Shown piece after piece: positions 1 to 9,584 of a stretch of 64,000 nt of DNA. Under the pieces are notes generated by a model. That model saw only the letters and a list, made by a program, of their open reading frames with translations, did no database searches and was not told the origin of the DNA. Both the position numbers and the translations under genes were made by a program. This DNA comes from Nigrospora sphaerica (Eukaryota; Ascomycota; Sordariomycetes; Amphisphaeriales; Apiosporaceae). Every line of letters begins with the position of its first letter. Within the stretch, counting starts at the first letter, position 1. The DNA lies in assembly GCA_018287875.1 (NCBI GenBank), contig JAGVVL010000013.1, positions 558,001-622,000 of the forward strand. The letters are read 5' to 3'.

Positions 1-3000
1 TGTGTCGATCGGCTCTCCTAGAGCTTGGACGAGATGCTCTCGTCTTTCTCTCTCCCTTGGGCAGAAAACGAGGATATGTCGGACGGTCTCCCTGCCCTGA
101 CCGCAGACGCACCATGGGCTGTCGAAGCCTGGAACCTTGCGCTTAAAAAGGAAGTCTCGCAGCCCAATCTTGCCAGTCCTCGCTTAGACGAGGATGGAGC
201 TCTCTGCCTTATGGAGTCCCCTATGGAGCTTAAGGACGTGCTTGTCTGGCGGCATCTTAGTTGCTGCCGGGGCTCGTGCTATTCGATTTTGCTGCGTTTG
301 TTGCCATCTCTGAAGCCAGTCTCTCTCCTCAGCCTTGTGTGCTGAGTCTCCAGCTAGCCATTCGTCTAGCCACCTCTTACGATTAGGAGCGTCGGGGCCT
401 TTCGGTCTACGCCAGCGAGTCGGTCTTGTTAGGATCCATCTAGCTGCGCTATCGCACCTTGCTTGGATAAGTGATGCGATACGCGGCTGTTGGAGCCTCT
501 CTTCCGATGCCGCCACCCTTCTGTTGAGCCACGTGTCTAAGGGGGACACGTAAGCTTCCGTTTCTAGTACTGCAGTGGCCGTGGCTTTGAAAGCTCCTGT
601 GACCTTTCGGAGGCACTCTATCTGGACGTCGTTAAGTGCCTTGGCTCTATTTTTCGAGATCTGGCGGTGCTACTCTGAAGCTCCATAGCCTATCGCAGAC
701 CGTACGACGGCTGTATAGACTTGGCGGGCTCGCTGGAGAGACGCGCCCCATGTCGAGCCGGCTATCCGGTCTAGAGCATAGACCTGCGTCGCCATCTTCT
801 TCGATATCGACTGGATGTGGACGTCCCAGCGGAGGCGTCTATCCACCTGGATGCCAAGGACGCGGCAGGAGTCTTCTGGTTCGATTTCGTGGCCTTCTAA
901 GGCTAACTTTATATCCGGACCTTTCCGTCTTCGAGAGAAGTGGACTAGGTGATATTTCTAGACTGCGAAGGTCATACCGTGGCTGACTGCCCATTCTTTA
1001 CAGATCCTGTGAGCGGCTTCCAGCCGCTCGCAGGTCTGCTCGGGGTTTAAACTAAAGCCCATAAGGTTCGTGTTGTCTGCGAAGGCTATAGTAGCTGTCC
1101 CTGGTACAGCGCGGAGAGCCTTATAAAGACCGGCTGTATAGAGGCAGAAGAGGATAGGCAATAAGGGTGAGCCCTGCGGGACGCCTGCCAGGACTGGGAT
1201 CTCGTCCGATTCCTGGCTATCGAAGAATAGCGTAGTGGACCGGTTGGATAAGAAGTTTCGGATCCAGCTAATAGTCCATATAGGGACCCTTAGCGCTCGC
1301 AGGTTAGCGAGGAGCCTTCCATAGTCGACCGAGTCGAAAGCGCCCGAAATATCTAGCGATAGAAGGGTTGCTGCGCCTCCATGTTTCCAGGCTATGCGGA
1401 CTAGGTCCGTTAGCAACTGTAAGGCTGTTTCCGTGGAGCGGCCTTTCTGGTTGCCTATCTGTTCGTCCGGGAGCAGTCCATTCTCTTCGGCAAAGCTAGC
1501 TAGCCGTTGCGCTAGTAGGCTCTCGATCGCTTTCCCTATAGTGTTGAGTAACGCGATAGGTCTCCATCCGCCGGCTTGGTGATACTCGTTTGGCTGCTTT
1601 CCTGGCTTCCGGAGGATGACGGTGACTGCTTTCCGGAACGCTCTTAGATAGTATCCTATATACCAGCACGCTTCCGCTAGGGAGGCTAAGGCTTTAAAGA
1701 GGGGCTTTCCTAGGCGTTTAAGGAATCCGTTCGGAAGCTGGTCTGGTCCAGGTGCTTTCCACTGGCCTGCCTTAGTAAGGACGTCTTGGACTTGTTCTGT
1801 TGTCACCTTGCTGTCCATATCGAGAGGCGCTGCGAGCCAGTTCGTTGTTCGGAAGCCAGTGTACGTAGCCTTAGGGAGGGGATAGAACCTCTCTCAGAAG
1901 GCCTCTGTTTTCTCCTTATGGGTCGTTGCTTCGCCACGTGGTGTGTAGAGTGTAGGGACTGCCGGGGGTAACGGCGGTGCTGCTCCTTCCGTTCTTGCCC
2001 ATCTCGCGATATTCCAGACGCCAGCTGGCTGGCTAGAGGCCTCGTGGAGCATATGTCTCTAGGACGCCGTCTTGGCTTCTCGGATTGCTTTCTTCTTTAA
2101 GAGAGTTGACTGCCAGAGGGCTCGCCAAGCTACGTCCGTCCTATCGGAAAGCCATATCCACTGGGCTCTTCGCTCCTTCTCTATAGCTTCTTCTGTCTCG
2201 TGGTTCCACCAGGCTTTTCCTCTCCCTTTAGAGTAGCGGAGGGGGGCAACTAGGTCGGCTATCCGGGTTAATTCCTTAGTTAACGTTTCAATGTAGCTAT
2301 CGATTTCTTCTGGTGTCTCGAGTCGCCCTGGCTGTGGTAGGTATACCGCTTCTGCCTTCGTCTGGTTATAGTCAGCTATTTTCCAGCTACATCGTGGCCT
2401 GTCTTAGCGGTCTATATAGAGTCCAGCCACGCGTATCACCTAGGGGAGGTGATCGGATCTAGCAAATGGGGCATACCTATCGTAGGCAGCTCGGAGATCG
2501 TCCGTGGCCCACGCTAAGTCGATCGTGGAGTCCATGCACCCTCTTCGAGTCCATGTCGGTGTTCCGGGGGGAGTGATCAGCTGGAGTCTCCAGGATTCTG
2601 CTAGCTGGAGCAGCTTATTAGCTGCATTATGGGGTCGGACGTTGTATCCTCCCCAGACGGGGTGGTGGACGTTGAAGTCTCCCACGAGGACTGTTCGTCT
2701 TGGCTGGGGTTCGGCATGGAGGGCTTCGATAGCTGGCAGGTCCGATCTGCTGGTGGACCCAGGGGGAGGCGAGTATATGCAGATAACCGTTATAGGGCCG
2801 TCTAGCAGCTGGATCGTGATATGGCACCTGTCTGGCTGCGCCTTATAGGTCCACTGTGCTAAGGGGAACTTCTTGTTAATATATATGCATGCTCTACCTC
2901 CCTCGGTAGCGTATAGGAGGTGGTACGGAGAGGATCTTGGGCAGTAGGTAGTCGGCATATGTGTGTTTCGCCAGGGCTCTTGGATAGCCAGGATGTCGTA

Positions 3001-3084
3001 TTCTTCGGAGATGGCATCGACTGCCGGGATCTGTGCTTTCTTGCTTTTCTGCGTGTTCCAATGTAGGATCCTTAGCGCTGTCAT
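1..3084 (-). pseudogene. LINE A1 ORF2: AP-type endonuclease plus reverse transcriptase, decayed
   Basis: ORF2 starts at the ATG at 3084-3082, overlapping the ORF1 stop as ATGA. The endonuclease part (about 3084-2440) shows LHWNTQKS, AIQEPW and VGDFNVHHPVWGG, the signature of the exonuclease-endonuclease-phosphatase fold that nicks target DNA. The RT part (about 1818-958) has the fingers-palm region AFDSVDYGR and GVPQGSPL. The catalytic FADD box reads FADN here, because a G-to-A change replaces the second metal-binding Asp. In-frame stops separate the pieces near 2440, 1818 and 958. The 184-549 segment encodes the downstream thumb-like helical region. No RNase H motif is visible. Confidence 0.9.
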
Positions 3085-4439
3085 AGTCGAGCGTGGATGC
3101 TGTTTAGTGTTGACTCCGGTGTTTCGATGTCCATGTCGTCTATCTCTTTGTGGGTTCTACTGCGGGTTCTGCCAGTGCTTCTAGTACGGCAGCTGGTTGC
3201 TCGACGCTTTCGCGGCTGTACTGTCTGCCAGTCCTCGGCTGTTGGCTTAGGGGGTTCTTGCGAGGGCAGTGCGAATCCCTTCGGTCTTGTGACATAAGCA
3301 GCCTTAGCGATCTGGACTTGCTCCTGGCGGACTGGACACTCCTTAGACCATGCAGTATGTGGTCCTCGGCATGCTGGACAGCAGTACCGGCTCTTATTCT
3401 CGGCTTCTGGGCATTCTTTATCGTCATGCTTTGTTAAAGAGCAAAGCCCACACCTGCGTACGTGGCGGCAAACACGGGCGATATGTCCGTAACGGTAGCA
3501 GTGGTAGCATTGCTTAAGCTGGGCTCCTTCGGCGAAGGGTTCGCATGGATAGTAGCCATACTGCCAAATAAGGCCGTCTCGACATAGCTGTTCCGCTTGT
3601 TGAACCGTGGGTACTGCAATATATAGGGCCGTGACCTTCCTAGACGAGGTCTTAGCGTTGCGAGGGAGCTTGGCCTCTAGGACGTCGATCGGGCCGCCGG
3701 GCTGGTTCCGGAGTTGGACTCCTAGCTGCCCTTGGTTCGTCTCTATGGCCTCCTTGTTGATGACATGGGCCACCACCAGGATCTTTCTCTTCTGGATAGA
3801 GGCGTTCTCTCCGAAGGCCTCGGTGGTCCAGGCCCAGTCGGTTTCCAGCTGTCGCTTCTCTTCTGCTGTCTTGCAGGTAATAGCATAGTCTCCGCTGGGA
3901 AGCTTCCGTGCGGCTATTGCTGTTTCTCTACCTGTTGCTGCGTTAACTTTCCGCACGATCTCTTCGTAGGTGCGGCCTTCAGTTCCTGCGGCCTTGACCG
4001 TTACCTCCCGTTCGTGTCGAGGAGGCAGAGTCTTGGCTACCTGGGGGGCCCTGGGCGCCGGGGCTGCGGTAAGGGCAGTAGCGGCTGCAGCGTACGTCTT
4101 AGGAGCTTTGATTTCCTTATAGATAGCTTGCAGCGTGTTCTCGATAGCATTGACACGTCTTTCGACGCTGGGCTGGTTATCCGATTCCTTAGCCGCCGTC
4201 TCTAGGACCGGAATGGCGGCTTGAACCGCTGCGGCTAAGGCTGCAATGTTGACTTCACCAGCTAGGAAGCGTTTGAAGTCGTCTATAGTGCTGCGTATAT
4301 CCTCTGGACTGCGTCCAGGTGTTGTGATGCTGTCTGGCGATGGTGTTCTTGAGTCCGGAGGTGACGGCTCGGGGGGTGGGGCGGGCCTATGGCGGCTCCC
4401 ACCACCCGCGCTTTGCCTCGAGGGTGGTGAATCGACCAT
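3081..4439 (-). CDS. LINE A1 ORF1, gag-like RNA-binding protein
   Basis: Intact 452-aa frame from the ATG at 4439. I chose this start because the other type A copies have exactly the same 1,359-nt interval between the equivalent ATG and the ORF2 overlap. The longer frame reaching 4745 runs through the element's leader into the neighbouring LINE and is an artefact. The N-terminal part is Pro/Ser-rich and disordered. The C-terminal third has three consecutive cysteine-histidine knuckles: CYHCYRYGHIARVC, then CGLCSLTKHDDKEC, then CCPACRGPHTAWSKEC. Such proteins coat LINE RNA and carry it to the target. It ends in a basic, arginine-rich tail. Its stop codon overlaps the ORF2 start (ATGA). Confidence 0.85.
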   Translation of the reverse strand: MVDSPPSRQSAGGGSRHRPAPPPEPSPPDSRTPSPDSITTPGRSPEDIRSTIDDFKRFLAGEVNIAALAAAVQAAIPVLETAAKESDNQPSVERRVNAIENTLQAIYKEIKAPKTYAAAATALTAAPAPRAPQVAKTLPPRHEREVTVKAAGTEGRTYEEIVRKVNAATGRETAIAARKLPSGDYAITCKTAEEKRQLETDWAWTTEAFGENASIQKRKILVVAHVINKEAIETNQGQLGVQLRNQPGGPIDVLEAKLPRNAKTSSRKVTALYIAVPTVQQAEQLCRDGLIWQYGYYPCEPFAEGAQLKQCYHCYRYGHIARVCRHVRRCGLCSLTKHDDKECPEAENKSRYCCPACRGPHTAWSKECPVRQEQVQIAKAAYVTRPKGFALPSQEPPKPTAEDWQTVQPRKRRATSCRTRSTGRTRSRTHKEIDDMDIETPESTLNSIHARL

Positions 4440-4567
4440 TTCTAGGCTAAATGAAGCCCTAGGAACAGTTTCCGGGCTATCCGGTAGCTTATAGAGTCGT
4501 GGTTGTGAAGTTATCGCTGTGTGGGGTCGGTTTCGAAAAAGTTTTTCATATCCAAGTGAGCATAAGT

Positions 4568-4580
4568 ATTGTTTCTTGAA
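4568..4580. repeat. Target-site duplication, left copy, of LINE A2
   Basis: The 13-mer ATTGTTTCTTGAA here is repeated exactly at 6409-6421, directly after the 3' tail of the plus-strand LINE fragment between them. A direct repeat of this size on both sides is the footprint of target-primed reverse transcription. Confidence 0.9.
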
Positions 4581-6408
4581 AGGTGATCGAGAGCCTGCTG
4601 GCGCAACGGCTAGCCAGCTTTGCGGAAGAAAACGGGCTGCTCCCGGACGAACAAATGGGGAACCGAAAGGGCCGCTCCACGGAAACGGCCTTACGGCTGC
4701 TAACGGACCTAGTCCGAACAGCCTGGAAGCATGGAGGCGCAGCAACCCTCCTATCGCTAGATATCTCAGGCGCTTTCGACTCCGTTGACCATAGAAGGCT
4801 CCTTGCCAACTTACGCGCGTTACGGGTCCCTATATGGACTATTAACTGGATCCGAAGCTTCCTGTCCGACCGATCTACCACGCTGTTTTTCGACGGCCAG
4901 GAATCGGACGAGATCTTAGTCCCAGCAGGCGTCCCGCAGGGCTCACCCCTATCGCCCATCCTCTTCTGCCTCTATACAGCCGGTCTCTATAAAGCTCTCC
5001 GCGCCGTCTTAGGGATAGCCACTATAGCCTTCGCAGACGACACGAACCTCGTGGGATTCGGCTTAAACCCAGAGCAGACCTGCGAGCGGCTAGCAGCCGC
5101 TCATAGGGTCTGCAAAGAATGGGCAATCAGTCACGGCATGACCTTCGCAGTTAAAAAATACCACCTAGTCCATTTCTCCCGAAAACGAAAAGGTCCGGAT
5201 ACGAAGATAGCCCTAGAAGGCCACGAAATCGAACCAGAAGACTCCTGCCGCGTCCTTGGCATCCAGGTGGATAGACGTCTCCGCTGGGACGCCCATATCC
5301 AGTCGATATCGAAGAAGATGGCGACGCAGGTCTATGCTTTAGACCGGATAGCCGGCTCGACATGGGGCGCGTCTCTTCAGCGAGCCCGCCAAGTCTATAT
5401 AGCCGTCGTACGGTCTGCGATAGGCTATGGAGCTTCAGAGTGGCACCGCCAGGTCTCGAAAAATAGAGCCAAGGCACTCAACGACGTCCAGACAGAGTGC
5501 CTCCGCAAGGTCACAGGAGCTTTTAAAGCCACGGCTGCCGCAGTACTAGAAACGGAAGCTTACGTGTCCCCCTTAGACACGTGGCTCAACAGAAGGGTGG
5601 CGGCATCGGAAGAGAGGCTCCAACAGCCGCGCATCGCGTCACTTATCCAAGCAAGTTGTGACAAGGCGGCCAGATGGATCCTAACAAGGCCGACTCGACG
5701 GCGCAGACTAAAAGGTCCGGAAGTCCCCGACCGCAAGAAGTGGCTAGACGAATGGCTAGCGGGAGACTCGGCGAGCAAGGCTGAGGAGAGAGATTGGCTC
5801 CAGAGATGGCAAAAAACGCAGCAAAATCGAACAGCACGAGCCCCGGCAGCAACTAAGATGCCGCCAGATAAGCACGTCCTCAAGCTCCATAAGGGACTCC
5901 ATAAGGCCGAGAGCTCCATCCTCGTCCAAGCGAGGACTGGCAAGATTGGGCTGCGAGACTTCCTTTTAAGCGTAGGGTCCCAGGCTTTGACAGCCCCTGG
6001 TGCGACTGCGGTCAGGGCAGAGAGACCATCCGGCATATCCTCGTTTTCTGCCCACGGGAAAGAGAAAGACGAGAGCACCTCGTCCAAGCTCTAGGAGGAC
6101 CGATAGACACGGACAGGATGCTCGACACCCCAGGAAAAGCAGGAATTATCGCGAGATGGCTACTCCGCTCGGGCAGGCTGGACATGTTCCAGCTTGCGAA
6201 TCAACTCATGAGCTAGGAAGCGGGCACGCTGAGCCCGATCTCGGTAAGGCAGGTCAAAGAGCAGATAGAAGCGGTACGACGCAGCGGAACCTAGGTTTTT
6301 CACCCGGCCGGACGTTAGCCCGGAACGGTTTTCCTAGGCTAAGATGCGCAGGGGGTCCTCATGGCCTAGATAGGTCGCTAGGTGTAAGAATAATAAATAA
6401 ATAAATAA
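4581..6408 (+). mobile_element. 5'-truncated Tad1-like LINE, copy A2
   Basis: A 1.83-kb fragment of the same LINE family, starting inside the RT domain and ending in an (AATA)n-like tail at about 6387-6408. It is flanked by the perfect 13-bp duplication 4568-4580/6409-6421. It landed 22 bp outside the 5' end of copy A1 and in opposite orientation. The 5' truncation is the usual result of incomplete reverse transcription. The CTAGCGACC...GACCCCC 3' untranslated region matches all other copies. Confidence 0.95.
4583..6216 (+). pseudogene. LINE A2 ORF2 fragment (RT palm to C-terminal zinc motif)
   Basis: Open from 4583 to 6094, starting at the IESLLAQRLASF segment of the RT. It retains FADDTNLVGF with both catalytic Asp residues, GVPQGSPLSP and the helical region after the RT. 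Near 5965 one T is missing from a T run (four T where sister copies have five). This shifts the frame just before the CxCG...ET..H....CP zinc motif, which is then read in the next frame to a stop at about 6214-6216. Because the endonuclease and N-terminal RT were never copied, the fragment is dead on arrival. Confidence 0.88.
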
Positions 6409-6421
6409 ATTGTTTCTTGAA
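6409..6421. repeat. Target-site duplication, right copy, of LINE A2
   Basis: Exact repeat of the 13-mer at 4568-4580, directly following the A-rich tail of LINE A2. Confidence 0.9.
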
Positions 6422-7232
6422 GCAATGATATATCACCTCCCACCCCCCCGGTTTTAATATCACCCCAACCCCCCATAGATTCCCTATCCCAAAGCCGTGA
6501 GTGCCACATTCGATCGTGTCTCGATCCATTCATGGCACGGTGGTGGCTATAAATGTAGCTTCCTCATTAGAATCTTTGGAATTAACGACGGCCGGGCGCG
6601 GTATTCCGGAATTGGCCTTTCTGTTGTCAAATGAAAAGATCATGTAATAGAAAAGAGAGGTGGGTTCTGTAGAAAGCCATAGGATTGGGCTATACTGACG
6701 CCGGCAACGTCACTGTCGCCAGCTGTAGACCCCCACCTACTTACATCATACATGGACGACGACTAGGGCGCGCGAGCCACATTCTTCTTTGGGTGTTTTT
6801 GCTTGCTCCAGCGAATGAATAACAAGCGTAAATCAGTACTGGAACCGAGTCAAGCGGTCGGTCCACTAATGTTATGGTAAGCTACGGAGTGTGAGGCTGC
6901 ATTCATAGATGGTGTCCTCACGAAGCTATTTTCGTGCAAGTGGCAGCATTGGCTAGCAATTGATACTCTTAGCTGTAGACGCTCGACTTTAAGCCATGGT
7001 TTCGAATAGCTCTTCCCGCACGACAGTCACATTACAATCACACTTCAAATACTCCTGATGTGTCATCGTACACAATCACTCCTCCCACGCTTTCAAAATA
7101 GACACGGCTCATAAACACGGTGATAGGGCCCCCTCGGCGCAGAAAGCTTTCTGCACGCATGGTAAATGACCCGGCCAGTGCGATTTTGTGTCCCGGGGCG
7201 TATTTAAAAGTGACGCCTGGCTACCTCAGAAT
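6422..7232. other. Gene-free stretch between LINE A2 and the first gene island
   Basis: No frame with coding character on either strand. It holds a C-rich low-complexity patch at about 6436-6475 and otherwise moderately AT-rich sequence with no recognisable repeat or RNA. Confidence 0.6.
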
Positions 7233-7560
7233 TTAACGATTACCCATCGTCTTCAAAGCCGTCCGCTCTTGGGCCGCGTCGCCACGGGACCGCTGCGCAA
7301 TCTGGCGCACGCGCTCAACCGCCTCGTCGGACACGACAAGGACCTCAAGTCGGCGCATGGCCTCGCCAATCGTGAGGGCGTCGCTCGGCCGCCTGGAGCG
7401 CCGGTTCGGCGTCGTAGTGGTCGGGGAAGGACAGGCTGCGGACGGCCACGATGTTGTCGAGGCCCGCTTTGGCCGAGATGCAGCCAGCCTCGGCGGCCAG
7501 CACCACGTCCTCGGGGCGGAGAGAGAATCATGGCCCAGCTTCAACAGGGTGGCAAGGAGC
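7233..7560 (-). pseudogene. Decayed coding fragment, family not recognised
   Basis: A GC-rich block whose minus strand reads as protein if two frame changes are allowed. The first piece begins near 7535, a middle piece contains VVLAAEAGCISAKAGLDN and SFPDHYDAEPALQAAE, and the last piece contains TIGEAMRRLEVLVVSDE and ends in a stop at 7233. The pieces join smoothly and use GC-rich third positions like nearby genes, which argues for a real gene that has decayed rather than chance. It lacks a recognisable start and domain signature. I do not assign a function. Confidence 0.4.
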
Positions 7561-7631
7561 GTCTAGGTATCTGAAATGAACTAGGCTGTGATTTTAGCTC
7601 CGCTATCAACCTCTCCGAAAGAGGCGATGCA

Positions 7632-8474
7632 TTACATGAGGATGTCGTGCTGTTGTGTTAAGCATAAGCCGATGGATCTCTTGGCGATTATAGCCGCCGT
7701 GCCGGCCTTGAGAGATCTTAGGTGCCCGGCGGCATTGTTAGCACCTATGCCCGATAGGGGTTCGCCTGCCACCGCGGGAGAGGAAGTCGCCAGGAAGGAA
7801 ACCTGGTCGAACAGGCTTTCTCCTTTGGCCCAGGTACCCAAGAGTACGCGCCACCAGCGCCAAGGTTCATCGCGGTACATGGGCTGGTGCGTAGCAACGT
7901 AGATGGCGTTGATGATGCAGTATACACCACACTGGTTCAGGTCCGGCTGTTGGGGGCAGGCCTCGGAGTTGAATTTCCAAGCTGCTGCCGCCGCGTCGTC
8001 GGGGCCGGGCGCGTACAGGCGCTCGACCTGGCCCAGGATAGCCGTCGTCTGGCTTTCTGTAGGCACCGTGCGCCTCGTATTCATCGATTCCCAGACGGAG
8101 ATGGGACGAGACTGGGTACATGCCACCGCCAGCATCCAGTCCGCCTCGACACAGACGACCAAGAGCGTACGACGCTGTGTTGCGGTACCGCTTTTCGCTT
8201 CCTTCATCCTCTTGTTGCCGGACACGGCCGACCGGCATTTGTGTATATGTCGTCTGATCGAGGAGACGTAGCGAAGGTCGTTTCGGGTTGCGCAGATGAG
8301 GCCGAGGAAGACATCAATGATGGTATTGGACAACTGAGCTGTAGGACCGCCGACCGTACTCGTCAAGTTGCTAATCAGTGGCGGTTGCTGTGGGCCAAAG
8401 GCCGTATTGGGCACTGTTGAGGAGGCAGTGGCAGCATCATCAACGTCCTTGTCCGCCGTGAGGTCGAAAAGCAT
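7632..8474 (-). CDS. Ulp1/C48-like cysteine peptidase domain protein
   Basis: 280-aa frame. The segment LSNTIIDVFLGLI (about residues 48-60) resembles the start of the Ulp1 SUMO-protease fold. EADWMLAVACTQSRPISVWES matches the strand that normally carries the catalytic His and Asp, and DLNQCGVYCIINA carries the Gln and Cys of the active site (QxxxxCG). Two departures stand out: the usual His before Trp is Asp (ADW), and the usual Asp is Glu (WES). The protein may therefore be weak, inactive or use other residues. Ulp1 proteins remove SUMO from targets. Divergent C48 domains also occur in fungal accessory genes and transposons, and the location here next to LINEs leaves that open. The start is the first ATG; an upstream exon cannot be excluded. 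Confidence 0.6.
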   Translation of the reverse strand: MLFDLTADKDVDDAATASSTVPNTAFGPQQPPLISNLTSTVGGPTAQLSNTIIDVFLGLICATRNDLRYVSSIRRHIHKCRSAVSGNKRMKEAKSGTATQRRTLLVVCVEADWMLAVACTQSRPISVWESMNTRRTVPTESQTTAILGQVERLYAPGPDDAAAAAWKFNSEACPQQPDLNQCGVYCIINAIYVATHQPMYRDEPWRWWRVLLGTWAKGESLFDQVSFLATSSPAVAGEPLSGIGANNAAGHLRSLKAGTAAIIAKRSIGLCLTQQHDILM

Positions 8475-8648
8475 CTTTTTCTATAGGAATGATATTAACG
8501 AGCGGCTTTTTGGTTACAGCGTCGGGATCAATGGGCACCTCATTGTTCGCAGCGGCGGAATGCAACCTTGAAATGAAAATTTATCTTCTATTAAACTCAG
8601 CGCTATAGGGCGGCCGGGGATATCCGGCTGTATGCTAAAAATGTGGTT

Positions 8649-9584
8649 CTATGCTACGCGGGACAAACTCGAGGCCTGGATGGCGGCGTGAATCTCCTCA
8701 GCGGCGCCGTCTGGGAGGGGCAGGAGGGGCGAGCGCACCGTGGCGTGCTCGAGGATGCCACGGGAGACGAGGGCGTGCTTGAGTGCGACGGTGCCCTCCA
8801 TGTGCGAACCGCGGTGGTAAACGTTCTTGGTGACGGGCAGCAGCTGGTCGTGAATGGCGCGGGCGCGCGGGTAATCCCTCGCCTTGCCGGCCGCGATCAT
8901 CTCGATCAGCGGCTCGGGCGCGATGTTGCCATAGCCGACGAGCATGCCGTCGACGTCAAAGCACGTATGCAACAGGTACTCGTCGTGGCAGGTGAGTATG
9001 GTCAGATCGGGGCGCTCGCGGCGGATGACGGGGATCTCGGTGTCCCAGCGGCGCATGTTACGCACGCCGTTCTTCATGGCGATGACGCCGGGCTGCGCCG
9101 ATATGTCGAGCATGGTCTGCAGGCTGTAGGTGGCCTTGGTGTTGTCGGGGTACTGGAACAGGATCAGAGGCAGGCCGCTGACCTCGTAGACGACTTTGTA
9201 GCGGTCCTGTGGCGCGCCCGGCTGGTATCCGAAGCGCAGCCAGCCGTGCGACGGGTACAGTAGGCCGGCCTGGGCACCGGCATCACGCGCCCGCTTTGCC
9301 TCGAGCGCCGCCACCTCGGTGCCCTCGCCCGTGATCCCCGCGATGACAGGGATGCGGTTATCAACCGACTTGACAAACGCCTTGATGACGTCAACCTGTT
9401 CCTGCTGCGTCAAAAACGTGCCCTCGCCCGCATGGCCCAGCACCACCAGGCCCTTGACGCCCTCGATGCTGCCCAGCCACGTGCCTAGACGCTGGATGGC
9501 CGCGTAGTCGACCTTTCCGTCTTTGGTGAACGGTGTGACAGGGGCCGGGACAAGGCCGGCGAGGTCGATGGAGGAGGGGGCCAT
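8649..9584 (-). CDS. Dihydrodipicolinate synthase/N-acetylneuraminate lyase-family aldolase
   Basis: Complete single-exon 311-aa protein, the normal length for this (beta/alpha)8 family. The Schiff-base lysine is K171 in VIAMKNG, and the catalytic tyrosine is Y145 in FQYPDN. The substrate-carboxylate loop is GHAGEGTFLT (residues 50-59), in place of the GTTGE of bacterial lysine enzymes. Fungi make lysine by the aminoadipate route, so their DHDPS-family proteins are mostly catabolic aldolases that cleave or form 2-keto acids such as 2-keto-3-deoxy sugar acids. It is divergent from the MFS permease at 10511, with 926 bp between the starts. I infer uptake and cleavage of a small keto or sugar acid. 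The exact substrate cannot be read from sequence. Confidence 0.88.
   Translation of the reverse strand: MAPSSIDLAGLVPAPVTPFTKDGKVDYAAIQRLGTWLGSIEGVKGLVVLGHAGEGTFLTQQEQVDVIKAFVKSVDNRIPVIAGITGEGTEVAALEAKRARDAGAQAGLLYPSHGWLRFGYQPGAPQDRYKVVYEVSGLPLILFQYPDNTKATYSLQTMLDISAQPGVIAMKNGVRNMRRWDTEIPVIRRERPDLTILTCHDEYLLHTCFDVDGMLVGYGNIAPEPLIEMIAAGKARDYPRARAIHDQLLPVTKNVYHRGSHMEGTVALKHALVSRGILEHATVRSPLLPLPDGAAEEIHAAIQASSLSRVA

Larger units (their letters stand above)
1..4546 (-). mobile_element. Tad1-like LINE, copy A1 (3' end outside window)
   Basis: Non-LTR retrotransposon on the minus strand. From its 5' end at about 4546 it has a leader beginning AAAAACTTTTTCGAAACC, ORF1 (gag-like, 3081-4439) and ORF2 (endonuclease and reverse transcriptase, 3084 to the window start). 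The same leader starts the copies ending near 22584 and 23206 and the copy starting near 59438, so it marks the true 5' end of this family (called type A here). The 3' tail lies before position 1. ORF1 is open but ORF2 is interrupted, so the copy cannot move on its own. Family assignment to the Tad1 group rests on fungal host, domain order and lack of LTRs; I am confident of LINE, less so of clade. Confidence 0.93.
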
